DNA from: Paulownia fortunei
Taxonomy: Eukaryota > Streptophyta > Magnoliopsida > Lamiales > Paulowniaceae
Assembly: GCA_019321725.1 (NCBI GenBank)
Contig: CM033108.1
Coordinates: 3,108,001-3,172,000 of the forward strand
Direction: 5' to 3'
Length of the DNA: 64,000 nucleotides
A program made the translations under genes and the position numbers. Positions within the stretch are counted from its first letter, which is position 1, and each line of letters opens with the position of its first letter. Below, piece by piece: positions 1-13,644 of the stretch. The notes under the pieces are model-generated. The model searched no databases. It saw nothing but the letters and a program-made list of their open reading frames with translations, and had not been told where the DNA came from.

Positions 1-59
1 ATGAAAATAGCCCAAAACAAACAAAAATTCAGCTATTGTTTGCCAATGAAACCTAGCTA

Positions 60-730
60 GTTTAGTTGTGTTGTTCTAATTTAGATATTCTATTCTAATT
101 TTATATTACATTTCGTATTTTACATTAAAAATGCATATCAAGTGTATAAAATATTTTCTTATATATAGATTTGTCATTAATTATATATACGTGGGTTGAA
201 TATGTAATATAAAATACAAGATGCAGTGCGAAATTGGAATAAAGAATTCAATGTGCGTTTTTCAGTTCAAATCTTCTACTCCAATTTTATGTTACATCTC
301 ATATTTCGCATTACAAATGCATGCCAAATATATTTGCATTTAATATTTTTTATATAAACATACTATGAATGTGTGATATAAAATATAAGATGTAACACGA
401 AATTAAAATAAAGAAATCGATGTACAGTTTTTCAGTTCAACTCTTATGTTCCAATTTCATGATACCTCTCGTATTCCACATCACAAATATTTATCAAGTG
501 TGTAAAAAATTTTCTTTACGTATACACTTGATATATTTATAATATACAAATACTTGGTCTGAATGTCCAACATGAATTACAAAATATAACACAGAAATTG
601 GAAATGAGGATTTGATGTGTCTATTTTCATCACTTTTCGTTACTTGAACCTTTGATTCATTGCATTTGGACATATGCTTGTAACTCAAAATTGGATAGAA
701 TAACTCAAATTGGGTAGTATAACTCATCGT
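60..730. repeat. Tandem palindromic repeat block, left copy (about 3 units)
   Basis: About three successive units of 165-190 bp. Each begins near a CAGTTCAAATCTTCTACTCC-like stretch, runs through CCAATTTCGTGTTACATCTC-like and CACAAATGCATATCAAG-like sequence, and ends with the near-inverse of its start (AAGATGTAACACGAAATTGG). Each unit could therefore fold into a hairpin. The same units recur at 3235-3665. No coding potential is seen. It is probably an array of old MITE-like elements, which is inference. Confidence 0.6.
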
Positions 731-1392
731 TAGCTACTCCAAATTATACCTCTATGAGGGTAAGAAAGAAAATGTAAAATTTAGTGTGCGAGGAAATTTT
801 ATGGAGATGCAAGTTCGATTTTGCTCATAGTGAACAAGGTAGGTCTTCCTAATTATAGCTTTCAAATTAATTTATTAATTAAGAATTTGTAAAATTAATT
901 GATTTAGGTTTAAACTCAAAGTGAGTAGCTTTTTCAGGATTCCAATTTATATTGTAGGTTCTATATTCCATTTGTACAAAAGCGTAGAATGATATTTTTG
1001 GCCAAGATCAATCTGAACAAAAAAAAATTATGAGTTTTTAGTAATTATTTCTTAGCACCTGTCTCTATAACAAAATTGATTCAGTTAAAAAGAAAAAACC
1101 CAAAGTTAGGATTTTCAGATATTTATGTATTTGATTTTAACATAATAATATCATTATTGGAGACGAAAGTGTAATGGTTCAAATCCATAGATTCCGACAA
1201 TCAAGTCAATTATCAAATTATAATTTACAAGAGCTCAAAAATATTTATAGTAGTTGAGTTATTAATTAGAGAACTTACCTTATCATCCACGGATAAAGTG
1301 TTTAAAAGGCTATAACACTTATATTGTCCTCTCTTAGTTTGATATTACAATAAACATCTATTTATATAAGTAAATTAGATATAGGGAGAAAT

Positions 1393-1398
<6 letters not shown>

Positions 1399-1423
<25 letters not shown>
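1399..1423. repeat. (AG)n microsatellite
   Basis: About 12 uninterrupted AG units inside the probable retrotransposon remnant. Confidence 0.95.
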
Positions 1424-1938
1424 AATCACTCCAAAATCAAATAAAAAATATCACAATATATTATTGTTTCTTGCAATAATATCAAAAAATCAACCCTTGA
1501 TTCTTAACATTCCCCTTCAAATTGAACATAGAGATTTTGATTAAAGTGTTCAACTTAAATCATGGAGCTCAAAACTTTTCTTCAAGTCTTTGATCATTAA
1601 CATGACTTCAAAACTATTTTTAAATAGCAATAAAATAATGCACGGAATGATACATCGTGTACTACAATTTGAAATGATCTATGGCGCCATGCTGAATGCA
1701 TAAACAAAGAAACATGGAATGAACATCGTGCGTGATAAAAATAAAAACAAAATGAGGCAGGCCTAAAACTTACTCTGATATTATGTTAAATTTTGAATTA
1801 TGTGAAAGAATTGAAGACCGGTGAAGAACACAAGGATATGACGAAGTTCAATCATTTGATCTACTACATCTACAAATAAAATACCCAAAAACTATAATAT
1901 CAATATTGTCCTCTCTTAATTTGATATTACAATAAACA

Positions 1939-1940
<2 letters not shown>

Positions 1941-1970
<30 letters not shown>
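1941..1970. repeat. (TA)n microsatellite
   Basis: About 15 TA units directly after the second direct repeat of the probable retrotransposon remnant. Confidence 0.95.
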
Positions 1971-1972
<2 letters not shown>

Positions 1973-2489
1973 TGAATTATATCTTTACTTGTGTTCCAAA
2001 TTTAAATAACCTTATATTATACGTATAGTACTAATTTGCAATACAATGGTCATGCCAAATAGGATTCTTATATTTTTAACCTAGATCATAATATTATTTT
2101 TCATTTTTGTTAAGACATTAGTGTAAAATTTATATAACTTGACACACTTAAAGTGAAACTTGTCTAATCAATCAATTTCCTGAGTCAAAGTTAAGATTTC
2201 ATTTGCGTTGCCAGAGATTAAAAGTTATATTTGTGAAATCAAATGAATCAAGCCACCCAAGTGAGTACTATTAAAGTAAATTTGTAAGACATAATCATAT
2301 ATAATGAGACATTATCATGTACATATCTAATAATTTATAATGTCACTTGAATAGTATGAAATTTCCCCCTCATAAGTATACCCGAATGGATTAAACCAAT
2401 ATATTTAACTATGGATCTATCATAATTATCATTTTTTATATCAAGTTATTGTTTTTTCAAATGCTGAAGTTATTTGAATCTTAAGAGAA

Positions 2490-2890
2490 AAAAAAAACAA
2501 TTTTTTTCCAAGTATTATCATACCTAAGTATTTGAGAATCTTAGAAGATCGAAGTGCTTAATTTGGACAATCAACCCATGTACACACAGGAATTTTTGGC
2601 AGACCAAGCATAAGCCCATGATGGGTTATCTTTGTAGGTGGCTGTTCCATAACCCTCAAGATTATGACACTGATATGTACAAATTAATTAAATTATTTTT
2701 TTGTTATCCCAAGCACATAAGCATATTGTATACTAATATTATTCCAATAGTAATTTCAATTATTAATGCCTGAAATTGTTTAAACTATTAGGGGCATGAA
2801 GTCATTGAACTTTCATCCATATCTCGTTAGAATTCATGTTAATTATTTCATCATTAACTGATCAAATCTGATTGATTAAGTCATATATGA
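2490..2890. repeat. Right part of duplicated segment, copy 1
   Basis: Matches 3850-4300 in order. Shared blocks include AGTGCTTAATTTGGACAA, GATTATGACACT, TTAATGCCTGAAATTGTTTA and CATTGAACTTTCATC. Together with 60-960 it forms the first copy of a local duplication that was later split by the insertion at about 1000-2490. No coding potential is seen. Confidence 0.75.
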
Positions 2891-3129
2891 GTTTATTTTG
2901 CTCCAAATATGCACCTCTCTACATGAATACCAACTTGTTTACATCAAAAAATATTACCAACTTGATTCTGCATAAAGTCGCCAACACCCTTCAGCCCAGA
3001 AATTGCAATTTTTAATGTTGTACTTCTGTCGTTTTTGTAGAGAACTGAGAGCTAATCAAGCCTAATTTAAGTTAGTTAGTTATGTTGGCATAGTAATCAT
3101 GAAATTAGTTAGTACTTGATCTAAGGATA

Positions 3130-4300
3130 TGGTTTCAAATGTTGTTATTCCAATTGCTTGTATACATGTGAGAGGGTATTTTTGGCAAACAATAGAGGAC
3201 CTAGGTGCGGTTTTCCTGTTCGTATATGCAGTTTTTCGGTTTAGATTCCTTGTGTCCAATTTCGTGTTACATGTCAAGTATATAAAATATTTTTTACATA
3301 TTACACTTGGCTACAAGATATAATATGAAATTGGAATAGAAGATCTGCGTACGATTTTGCAGTTCGGATCCTCTAGTCCAATTTCGTATTGCAACTCGTA
3401 TTTCACATCCCAAATGTATATCAAGTATATCAAATATTTTCTTATATATACGCATGACATTAATTATGGCGTGAATGAATGAATACAAGATGCAAGATTT
3501 AATTTCATATTGCATCTCGTATTTCAAGTCACAAATGCATACCAAATATATCAAATATTTCTTTACATAAGCACTTGTCATTAATTATAAATACATGGCA
3601 TGAATGTGTGATATAAAATATAATATGTAATATGAAATTGAAACAGAGGATTCGAGGGCGTATGTTTTCATCACTAGTTTTTTTCATTCATTGAATTTGA
3701 ACATATGCTTATAAGTGGGATTAGGTAGTATAATTCATAGTTGGCTACTAGTTCTTTTTGCTAATAGTGAACAAGATAGGTCTTCCTGATGATTGCTTTC
3801 AATTTATATTGGAGGTTCTCAATTCCATTTCTACAAAGAGTATAGAATCATATTTTTTTCAGACATCATCATATCTAAGTATTCCAGAATCTTAACAGAC
3901 TCAAGTGCTTAATTTGGACAAGCAAACCACGGACACAGAGCAGTTTTTGTCAGCCTAAGCATATAAGCCCATAGTGGGTCATCTACCTGAATAGCTGTTC
4001 CATAACTCTCCTATATGCGCTTTAAGATTTTCATTGGAAAAAAAAAAAAAAAAGACTTTTTTTCCTCATGATTATGACACTCATATCATATATAAAAAGT
4101 AAATAAATTATTGTTTTTTTATTCCCAAGCAAATAAGCATACTGTGTACATTATTTTTCCAATAAAATTTTTTGATAATTAATGCCTGAAATTGTTTAAA
4201 TTACTACGGACGCATCGAGCCATTGAACTTTCATCAATATCCGATTCGAATTCATTCTAATTATTATCATTAACTGATCTAATCCAACTGTGTAAGTTGT
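3130..4300. repeat. Duplicated segment, copy 2 (uninterrupted)
   Basis: Collinear with 60-960 followed directly by 2490-2890. The join falls near 3855-3865, where ATAGAATCATATTTTT continues into the CATCATATCTAAGTATTC block. It contains a second array of palindromic units (3235-3665). Divergence is substantial, so the duplication is old. No gene is seen. Confidence 0.75.
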
Positions 4301-5038
4301 CTTTTATTTACAGGCATCCAAAAAAAAATCAATTGTGGAAATAATCGAAAAAAAATACAATTTGTTTTTGGCAATTTTATCATGACACAAGCATGGAAAT
4401 CCTAAATTTGTACTCCCTCTCTCTCAAAATTATGGGTCTAATTTTTATATGATATGCAGTTTTAAATTTGAGTTTAAAATGAGTAAGTTTTATATAATAT
4501 ACATAATTTCGCTTAAAAATAGTGGCTAAGAGTTAGCAGTATTATATAATTATTTTACTTCAAAATGATGATTTTGGAAAAAAAAAATCTATTCTAATAT
4601 ATATATATATTGGGGGAGGTTGTTGGGGGCATCCCAAAAAGAAAATAAAATGGGACATAGGAGTAAATAAATTTGTCAAAACTAGTGAGTAGTGAGAATG
4701 AAAGATCTCAAAGTAGAGTGAACATGGACTTCTTAATTTCACCAACGGATCTTGTTTTTAACAAAAAACCACCTGTTTTGCGTCATCATCGGTAGACAAG
4801 ATTATTAAGGTAACAATGTTTTAATACAGCATGATTAGCAACCTTATAAACTATATGTTCATGCATTGATAAATGGAACCAGCAGAACTTCTTTTTATGG
4901 GCTTTCAAAGATTTTAGATCTCACACAGGACTTGAAAGATGGGGCTCATAAACAAGGCTAACACAGGAGGTGACAATAGGGCCCCATCCTTCCTCCCCCT
5001 AAAATCCCACCTGCACCTAGGGTATATAAATAAGTATG

Positions 5039-5062
5039 ATATATATATATATATATATATAT
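5039..5062. repeat. (AT)n microsatellite
   Basis: About 12 AT units just after the TATA-like string near 5020. Confidence 0.9.
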
Positions 5063-6123
5063 TATTATATATCAAATGCATGTTATATTTAGTGTAGTGT
5101 GAATTGGGTAGAAAGATTCATCGTTCGTCCATATATTACTATATATATGTGTATTTTTATGTATAAATGAAGGATAGATACTACAAGTATCAGATAAAGA
5201 AATCCATCATTTATCTAAACACCCAAATACAATGGTTAATCTAGCCAACCCCCTCAACTTTTTATATTTATAATTTTAATATATAATATTTTGTAAATTA
5301 AAAAATTTACCCTCTCTCGAATAATTAAATTATTCCAGTCGCCCCCTCGAATTTTCATAATTCTTTTTCGAATATGTAAATTTAATAAATATAAAGATGT
5401 TCTAAAATTATTTCTAAACTTTTTGTTCAAAAAATTCAAGTGATGGAATTTATTATTGATATAAAATTTTATAAGATATTTGTACTAACTTTCAAAATTT
5501 ATTATGATTTCGTTTCTAAAAATATAGATATTTTAGTCAAAAAATACTTTTTATTGTTATTTTTTTATTTTAATTTTTAGTTTTTAACTTATTTGATTCT
5601 CATTTTGTTGCTTATTATTTAAAATTATAGTAGTTTTTATTTCACAAAAAATTATAAATATAGTTTTTCATGATATAAAAATTACTTGATTTGGTTAATG
5701 GTTATGAAATAATGTTCAAATTCTTATAAATTAATTTTTATTTTATATTGAATTGAATTAAAATTGATTAATATTTTTATTTATAATTAATTTTTATTCA
5801 AATTCTTATACAATTATAATAGATATAAAATATTTATATATAATTATAATGTATTATATTTATATTTAATTTCTAATAATTAGTTAAAAAAAATTAATAA
5901 AAAAATAATTTTATATATAAAAAAATAATAATTTGACAATCGAATTTCGTTTCCCTATTCTAAAATTCAGGCATTGCCGCAGCCCACTTAAATGTGTGTT
6001 TATATATGAATAAAGAATCGGTGTTATATTGGATACACTTTATGAAGCTAGCATCAAAGAGACATATATGTGTATATATATTGTTTGTGTGTATGTGTAT
6101 ATGCATATGTGTTACAGTGTGTG

Positions 6124-6127
<4 letters not shown>

Positions 6128-6186
<59 letters not shown>
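6128..6186. repeat. Compound (AT)n(GT)n microsatellite
   Basis: About 15 AT units followed by about 14 GT units. Alternating purine-pyrimidine sequence of this kind can adopt non-B structure. Frames read through it give repeated IYIY and CVCV strings and should not be called as proteins. Confidence 0.95.
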
Positions 6187-6189
<3 letters not shown>

Positions 6190-6466
6190 TACATGTGGAG
6201 TTATAAACATGTCAAGGAGAATGATAAACACGTCATGGAGAATGTGCACGGTTGCCCCACCTTTGATTAATTTAACATATTTTAGTATCCCCACCTTTAA
6301 TATTTACATAAGGTTAATAATAATAAATTGCCAATGTTACACTCATCCAGGCATTAGTAATTAGAAAAACAAGCTTTTATATTTTAAAATTTTTAATATT
6401 TGAGTGATTTCAGTGTTAGTTTAATTACGAGTTGTGACGATACAAGGTGAATTTAGAAATAAGTTA

Positions 6467-6687
6467 GGTTACATTTTAATGGAAGGATTTAAATTTGAGG
6501 TAAGGATTTCAAATGACTCATTTTAAAATGAATTTAAAATTCATTACAATAATTCCAAAACTAATTTAAAATAAAAGTTTAAGGATTTGAAATCCATTGA
6601 ATCATAAAGTTATTCAAACAAATTCAATGAATTTGTTATTATGAATTTAAAATTCTTATATTTAAATTTATCAATCCAAATGAAACC
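6467..6687. mobile_element. Tourist-like MITE, copy 1 (221 bp)
   Basis: Terminal inverted repeats GGTTACATTTTAATGG (left) and, on the other strand, GGTTTCATTTGGATTG (right), flanked on both sides by TTA (6464-6466 and 6688-6690). A 3-bp TTA/TAA target duplication is the signature of PIF/Harbinger-derived Tourist MITEs. The interior has no coding capacity. A second element of identical length with matching ends lies at 29045-29265. Confidence 0.8.
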
Positions 6688-6690
6688 TTA

Positions 6691-9600
6691 GTGATCATTA
6701 TTAAGTATTATGCCTAAACTGACAAAGATCCATTTTCCTTGTACCTTTACTAATTTTTATTTAGTGTATAACGATAAACTTACCACTTTTATAATATATA
6801 ATGTATCTTCTTAGAGAAGAAAAGAGATTTTTTTAGAGGATGTTATATTCTTTATGTCTAATATTGAAAGTACTGCTACAAGAAATAGATATTAAAATAT
6901 GGATTTTTTGAGGAATTTTTTCTTAATATTAATATATGGATTCTAGAATTTATCAAATAAAAAACTTTTGATGATTTTTGTTAATGAAATAAAATTTATT
7001 TCGCTCAATCTTATCCTTAAACTTATATATTGTGAGCTCAATCTTTTCCAATAAAATTTATTACCAAGAGTAAGAAAATTTCACTATATAAATTGATAAA
7101 TAATTTTTTTCTAACCGATATGGAATGGAAAGCGTTACATTTTCATCCACCCAACCCAACTCATGAACACCTTCTTACAGTATGGGTTTCTTCCTAGGCC
7201 GACTATACCTTAATAATCACACAAATTCCCCTTAGGCACCAGTAGAATTTTGCTTTTATATGACTTTGTCACTTGCTCAATTCACCCTAAGAAAGTCGGC
7301 TACTAAAAGGGAAGAAAATCCTACTATATAAATTGATTGAAGAATCTTTCCCAAGGGATGTGAAATGAGGAGCGTTATTGCTCATAAAAATCTCCCAAAA
7401 TTACTTTAGTAAATCTACCTCGTACTATGGTAAACAAAAGTTACTTGCGTAAAGTGAAGATTTTTTTTTTCTTTTCATTTGGTTTCAATAAAAAATATAA
7501 TCGTGAAACTTGTAAAATATAATGATGATAGTTTTCATTCTTTTATGTATTTTTAAAAGGTGCCTAGAATATTGATTTTTACACTCGTCATGTGAGTGTG
7601 AACTCTAAAGTGTAAAAAAATAACTTTTGAATATATTAGAATTTGTTTGGAGTTAATTCAGTTCCAATTTTAATATTTTCATAAAAAAAATTAATAAGAA
7701 TATTTACTATTTGATAATATATGAGAATTGTAATATATGTTTGATTTTAGTTTTAAGAAATACAGTTTTTAATGTGGATGTTATGCTTTGTCTTGATATC
7801 AGATTATTATTTTATATCACATTATATTATTAATAGTTAGATGATGTAAATTTATATTTTTTTAATGATAAAATGGCTTGACTATATAAAATATATATGT
7901 ATACGTATTTATAATGATTATTTAAAAAAATATAACATTTTGGGAGTAGATCAAAATAATTTTGGAGAATTTAATATTTAAATATTTTATTTTACTTTTC
8001 AAAAATACAAAAACTATTGGAACTAAAATTCAACTTTATGCAAAGAAGGCCTTTATCTCTGAGCACTCTATTATAATTGGTATATTATTTTGGGAGAGCA
8101 ATTAGTACTACTTTGGGAAGAATACTAGGTAGCATGTGTCCCAAATGATTAGACAAGTTCTCTTAAACAAAACTTTTGTACCATTGACAAAATCTTTACC
8201 TTTTTGGACGTGTGCTCAATGAAAGAACTTTCACACACACAAAGTGGGTATTATTGTCAAACTACTTTGTCATGATTTGAAAAGCATGGCCTGTTTGGAA
8301 AAGCAAATTTATCTAACCTGCACACTTACCACGCTTTGCTTTGCCTTTGTTTCTTTCTACAGAAAGTCAAAAGACAAAATTAATCACAACCGTCTAACCC
8401 AAACACGTCACTAATTCACAGTCACTTACCCTTTTTACTTTCAGAAAAGAGAAAAAAGGAAAAAAAGTGTTGAAATAAAACTCAGCAACTAAATTAATTA
8501 TATAATTAAGTGATTTTTACACATACTATTATAGATTTTAAATCCAATAAGTATGATCATTTACAAGATAATTACCTTATATTTTTTTGTATAATTGGTT
8601 GGGTGCAATTAGAAGTTTTCATCAATTAGAAAAGAATAAGAGGGGTTCAATAATTGGAAATATTACTTCATAAATAATTTTTTTAAAAGTGAATATTATA
8701 TAAATTCTGAAATAAAACTTTATAAAGTTCTAAAGTGCGTGATAAAGAAAAAGAGTCATTCATACTTACAATTAATTTCTTAGATCTTACAAACTTTGAC
8801 AATTTGACTAAATACTCTCTTTAACTTATTAAAAATATTAAAATCTTAAAAAAAAATTACCTTTATATAAACTATTTAACTATTTTTGTCTTCAAATTGA
8901 ATAGTTATAATATTTTATAAGCTCTAAATATAAGTTCAAATAATCGAATATAACATCTTTGTTATTAATATCAACTCTCAATAATATAGTAATGCTTCTA
9001 TAATGCATGTGGAGTAATGTAACACTAATATTTAGGTTAACGTCAGCAACAATTTCAATCAAAAATATATAGTAATATTTTATCTCACTTTTTATAAATA
9101 AGATCATATATTCGACTTTCATTCATTTCCTCTTTACCATGTGTTTAGGGTTTGAATTTTTTTTAAAAAAAAAATTGATCAAATTAATAATCACATCCAA
9201 TAATTGACGTTATAACCTAGTCAAAGTCAAAGAGTAACCCTTGGTCTGGGGGAGGGTGGCTGGAGCAGGTTATTAAAGCGTCAACTCCTTTAGACTTTAA
9301 CGCAGCCAAAGGAAAAAGTAAAGCCCTTGGAATCAATTTTGGTGGTCGCTTTCTCTCTAATAAGATTCTCCTCTATGCAAGAGTTGCATTGTTGTCAAAA
9401 TGGGAAAACAAAAAGTTTTGAATACTAAATTAACCTTATATAAAAGTAAAAGTGATTTAAAAAAAAAGGTTTAGATCTTATTACTTGTGTATAAAGTAAT
9501 TTGGATCTTACACGAAAATTAATAAAATTCAATTAGAAATATTGAAAATGACAATTTTTGACGGAAAGAAAATTAAACGAGTCCTAATTTGCGTATTTGA

Positions 9601-10603
9601 TTTTTCATAAAAAAAAAAAATGTGGGTCAAACACGTTTTATGTGTTTTCAAAAATTAAAACACAAAAAAACCCGACAATTCCTTTAAAAAAATCTCTAAT
9701 TGTCTTTCTATCCCATTTAACTTAAAGGACCAAATATATGTGCATTTGGATTAGATACATAACTAAACTTATTTATGTGGATCATACAACATTTTTTTGC
9801 ACCAACTTCAAAGTTAGAGGATTAAAAGTGAAATTTTATTAAAAAAAATTTATTTGAAAGATGTAAAATCAATTAAAGTTTTTTTTTCTTCCTTTCTTTC
9901 TTTTCTTGAATTAACTATTACCTGTTATATTTTATGAATCATGTAATTATTTATATTTAACGAGTTTGAATTTTAAATATAATTATTGATATATATTCGA
10001 TCATTTAAAAAAATTGTAGTTATGGTATATGCCATATTGCTAAATACAGAAAGTATAACTAGATTTGTTGGACTCTTATACAAAATTTGAGCGTGGCTGC
10101 GCTTATAGTAGCCAAAATCAATTTTTTCCTTAGGTTGTCTTGGTTCAATTGCTTTGTGTTCCTATTATTTATACTTCAATGACAACCATGAATCGCAATC
10201 ACTATATTTTTAAATTTATTGATTAATTTCATTAGGCACACAATAAATCGTGAATCACACATATAAGTAAAATCTCAGATATTATATATTTAATACTTGA
10301 TTTTTTTTTTTTTTGGGGGGGGGTAAAAAAAAATATTCATTAATAGAATTGGGACTTGTACATAAAACATTGCTAATTCTCAAACCAAAAAGGAGTAACA
10401 TAAAGATCCAATAAGATAAATTAGGACCATCATCAAATATACTTAATTATCTTGCTTCCCAAAAAAATTCACCATATAATTGCACTGCTGTAAATAAATA
10501 AGTTGAGTCGAATATATTTTTATTTAAATTTATTTAAATTTTTATAAGTTGAACTTGAATGAATTTTAATTGAACTGAATACGAATTGAATTTGAGTAAT
10601 TTG

Positions 10604-10681
<78 letters not shown>

Positions 10682-12100
10682 ATATATATATATTATTTTA
10701 TTAGTTTAGTTGAGTTTCAAATCTTATCGAACGAAAAAATGTGTTCAAATTTATTTTATTATTAACAAAATGAGTTCAAATTTGAACGATCGATTTCGAG
10801 TCAAATATCGAGTAATTTGAATTTATTATCAAACGTTTAAATACGTACAACTTTTTAATCATCAAATATAGTTAACTATACAAGTAAATAAACATTCTTG
10901 AAGCCCCACGTGAAATGACACATTATTATTTTTATAGGGTTGTGATGTAATTTAATTATGATGTTTTTGAATATTTTTATCAATTTAATTCATGATTTAA
11001 TTTTCAAGTTGAGTTTTCTACATTGTTTTTAATGTTTTCAATTAATTGGCCATTAATTGAATGATTTGCTAATCATATTGACCCAAAAGGTGATATATGT
11101 GTCTAGTTTTATGTGTAGAAAATCATAAATTGCATGTAAGATAAGAATATACTTATATAGTTTGTGTAGTCTTGTTAGAGATCCATAAAACTTAATAAAT
11201 TGTTGATTGTTGTAATTTACATAAGAATATAGTGGATTAGTAATTGATAATATTTTCATTAGATTTTGGGAAAGACTAGTGGATAATTTAAGGATTCTCG
11301 ACTATTATTTGGGAATTAAATTGAAATTGATGAAATGAATTATTCAATTTTGATTAATTATGGTGAAATCGTAACCCTAAACTTTTGAGTTATTGAATTT
11401 CATCTTTAAATATCATTAAATTAGTTTAGTTGAATTTAGTTTATAAACAAAAATACAAAAATACATTTATTTAAATAAAATTAGAGTTAACATAATTTTG
11501 ATACTTAATAATTCAACAATTCTCATGAGAACGATAATATATTTATCATTTTATTACTTGTATACGATAACGTGCACTTATGTTCACAAAATTTAGCAAC
11601 ATAAAGTTTTTGAGGTATCAAATGGAGAATTGCAAGTTTGATTCCTATGGGTGTCTCAATAGACCCGATGAGTTGCTATTGAGTCTTAACAGGTATTATT
11701 TGTGAATGTATAAGTTATGTCTATATCTGAATTTATTTGGCTGTAAATGTATAAGCTACGTCTATATCCGAATTTATTTAGCGGATTAATCAGGTCAAGC
11801 AATAACAAATGAACACATGATTTATACAAAAAATATATACATTTTTATAACCATAAAATAAATTTATTTATAAACTAAAAAATGACCTAACCCTGGTCCT
11901 AGTCCAAGTCGAAACGACCTCATTTAATGTAATATTAATAAAATATAAAGAAAAAAAATTCAAAAAGTCAATAAATCCCTATGTGGCCAAATATAATAAG
12001 CCTAATAATTCTACCCGGTAACCTAACTAACACAACAATAATAAAGTATTCAAAGACTTTTTTGCCTTTACAATTGTTTTTTCCACAATATAATACTAAT
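6691..12100. other. Long AT-rich intergenic region without a supportable gene
   Basis: No open frame here matches a family I recognise; those over 60 codons are compositional. Notable content: a direct repeat of about 70 bp (about 7068-7138 and 7308-7375, sharing ACTATATAAATTGAT and a GCGTTA end) that resembles retroelement debris; less AT-rich patches at 8270-8420 and 9230-9370 without exons; a poly-T/poly-G run near 10300-10323; and the AT microsatellite at 10607-10693. Confidence 0.55.
10607..10693. repeat. Long (TA)n microsatellite
   Basis: About 85 bp of almost pure TA repeat, broken only by two TATTATA interruptions. It is the longest dinucleotide array in the window. Confidence 0.95.
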
Positions 12101-13644
12101 ATTCTTATTTTATTCATATATCCTTCTTTCTTCTTCTCTTCTGTTGTTTTTGAATTAGATTTAATCCCATCTTAGAGTCCGGATGAGACCCTTTTCCTTT
12201 CTCTGTCTGTGTGAGTGTGTGTGTGTGATATATACTGTATAGGTGTCTGTATGGGTAATGGGTTTGTCTAAGGTCTGAGTCTGACCCACTTTCATCTTTT
12301 CCTTGATTTGCTTCTTCTTTGTTTGAAAAGTTGTCTGAATTTTTGGGTTGGGATATATACATATATATGTATTTATACTTGCCGTGGACTTGGGGTTTTG
12401 AAGATTTTGTGTTTTTCTCTTAAGGTATAGATCTCTGATCTCATTTCCTTCACCTTCAATTCTTCTTGGTAAAGGTGGATGCTTTTGTGTTTCAAGTCAA
12501 TGCTTCATTTACATTTTTTTTGGGACTTTTTGGTTAATTTGTTTTGCCCTAGAAAAAGTTAAAAACTTACTGGGTCTAATCTTCTGGGATTTCATTTTCT
12601 GTCAATCTTTTATCTATTTTTTATTTTTATTTACTCTTTTGGAGAAAAGGGGAGGGGGTTTTTATGTTTGAGGTGATTTTGAAAGAGAGAATTCTCCTTA
12701 AGTTTGTATTTCCAGATATCTGATCTTAAACTTGTGATATTTAATGAATTTTGTGGTTCTTGCAGATCTCTGAGGAAGATATAAAGTTTTGTTCTTTCTT
12801 ACGGTCCTTTTAGCAGGTTTGCTACATCTTGCTTGGGGTACCTTTAAAATATTTGCTTTTTTTTTCTCTTATTATGTGATAAATATTTTAACTAAGTTTG
12901 ATATTAGACTGTACTTTGTGTTCTTTGAAACTTTAGGTCCACCGTATCATTCTGAGCTCAAAATAGTATGATTATGTTTCTCTGAATTAGCTCGATATTC
13001 AGGTTGCTTAAACATACTTAAATCATCACAATCATTGTAGTCGGCATTGCCACTATTTTGGGTGGTTTGGTTTCTGTAGGGGGCACTAACCAGATAGAAT
13101 TCTTCTAAAGGGCTGATTATGTAATAGATAAATCAATGCATACTTTTGGTATTTGTTGGAAATATTTTTGGCTTTTGTGTTTGAATATATGGATTAGAAG
13201 TGGATAATTAAGGTTTATTAGCTGAATGCAGATCTTGTTTAGCTGTTTTATTCTCTATTTCCACTCTGCAAGTGGAAATATGAAAACTAAGTTCACTTTA
13301 AGTACCTAGAAAAGCTGTATCTAATTAAAGGACATTGATTCACTCTACTTTAAGGTCCATGTGAAACTGTCCTTTTCAACTCCTCTTCTTTACTCTTCTT
13401 TTCTTTATTTTTAATTTATTTCATTTGCTTCTCTCTATGAATGGCTTTTCTCCTTTATCCTTTTAACTTTTGTTATTTTGAATTTATTTTTGTTTCTGAA
13501 ATTTTTTTCGCTTTTGCTTATCGACAGCTGAATTCCCATTCCAAGTGGTCTTTAAGTTATTGAGAAAAGACTTATTACATAAAGGACAAAGGAACCAAGT
13601 ACAGAATTCTGCCATTACTTCCTATTTACCAATTTGGGGGTTCA
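12100..13644 (+). promoter_or_regulatory. Probable promoter and intron-containing 5' UTR of the tubby-like gene
   Basis: CT- and TG-rich leader-like sequence precedes the tubby-like start codon. Plausible non-coding splice sites are a donor AAG|GTATAG near 12424 with acceptor TGCAG ending at 12765, and a later acceptor CGACAG ending near 13527. Upstream introns of this sort are common in plant tubby-like genes. No transcript evidence is available, so the exact exons, and whether one or two introns exist, are inference. Several short upstream ATGs are present. Confidence 0.4.

Larger units (their letters stand above)
1000..2490 (-). mobile_element. Probable LTR-retrotransposon remnant interrupting a duplicated segment
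   Basis: This stretch is absent from the otherwise collinear duplicate at 3130-4300, so it looks inserted. The segment ATATTGTCCTCTCTTARTTTG...ATTACAATAAACA occurs twice in direct orientation (about 1321-1365 and 1905-1945). Near 1770-1790 the reverse complement reads TTTAACATAATATCAGAGTA, close to an LTR end followed by the initiator-Met primer-binding site (TGGTATCAGAGC) of many Ty1/copia elements. No gag or pol reading frame is visible. Boundaries are approximate, and the class is inferred from these short motifs. Confidence 0.45.
4301..6460. other. Intergenic AT-rich region without a supportable gene
   Basis: Mostly AT-rich with homopolymers. A less AT-rich patch at 4920-5030 ends in a TATA-like string (GGTATATAAATAAG, about 5020), but no coding exon follows it. 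Microsatellites lie at 5039-5062 and 6128-6186. The open frames around 6000-6360 are translations of the TA/TG repeats and are not genes. Confidence 0.6.

Noticed and set aside
1170..1200. GGTTCAAATCC, resembling the T-loop of a tRNA
   Set aside because: No matching acceptor stem, anticodon arm or D arm in the surrounding 80 bp. No tRNA or rRNA gene was found anywhere in the window.
6000..6360. Overlapping frames rich in IYIY, CVCV and THTH
   Set aside because: They read through a compound AT/GT microsatellite.
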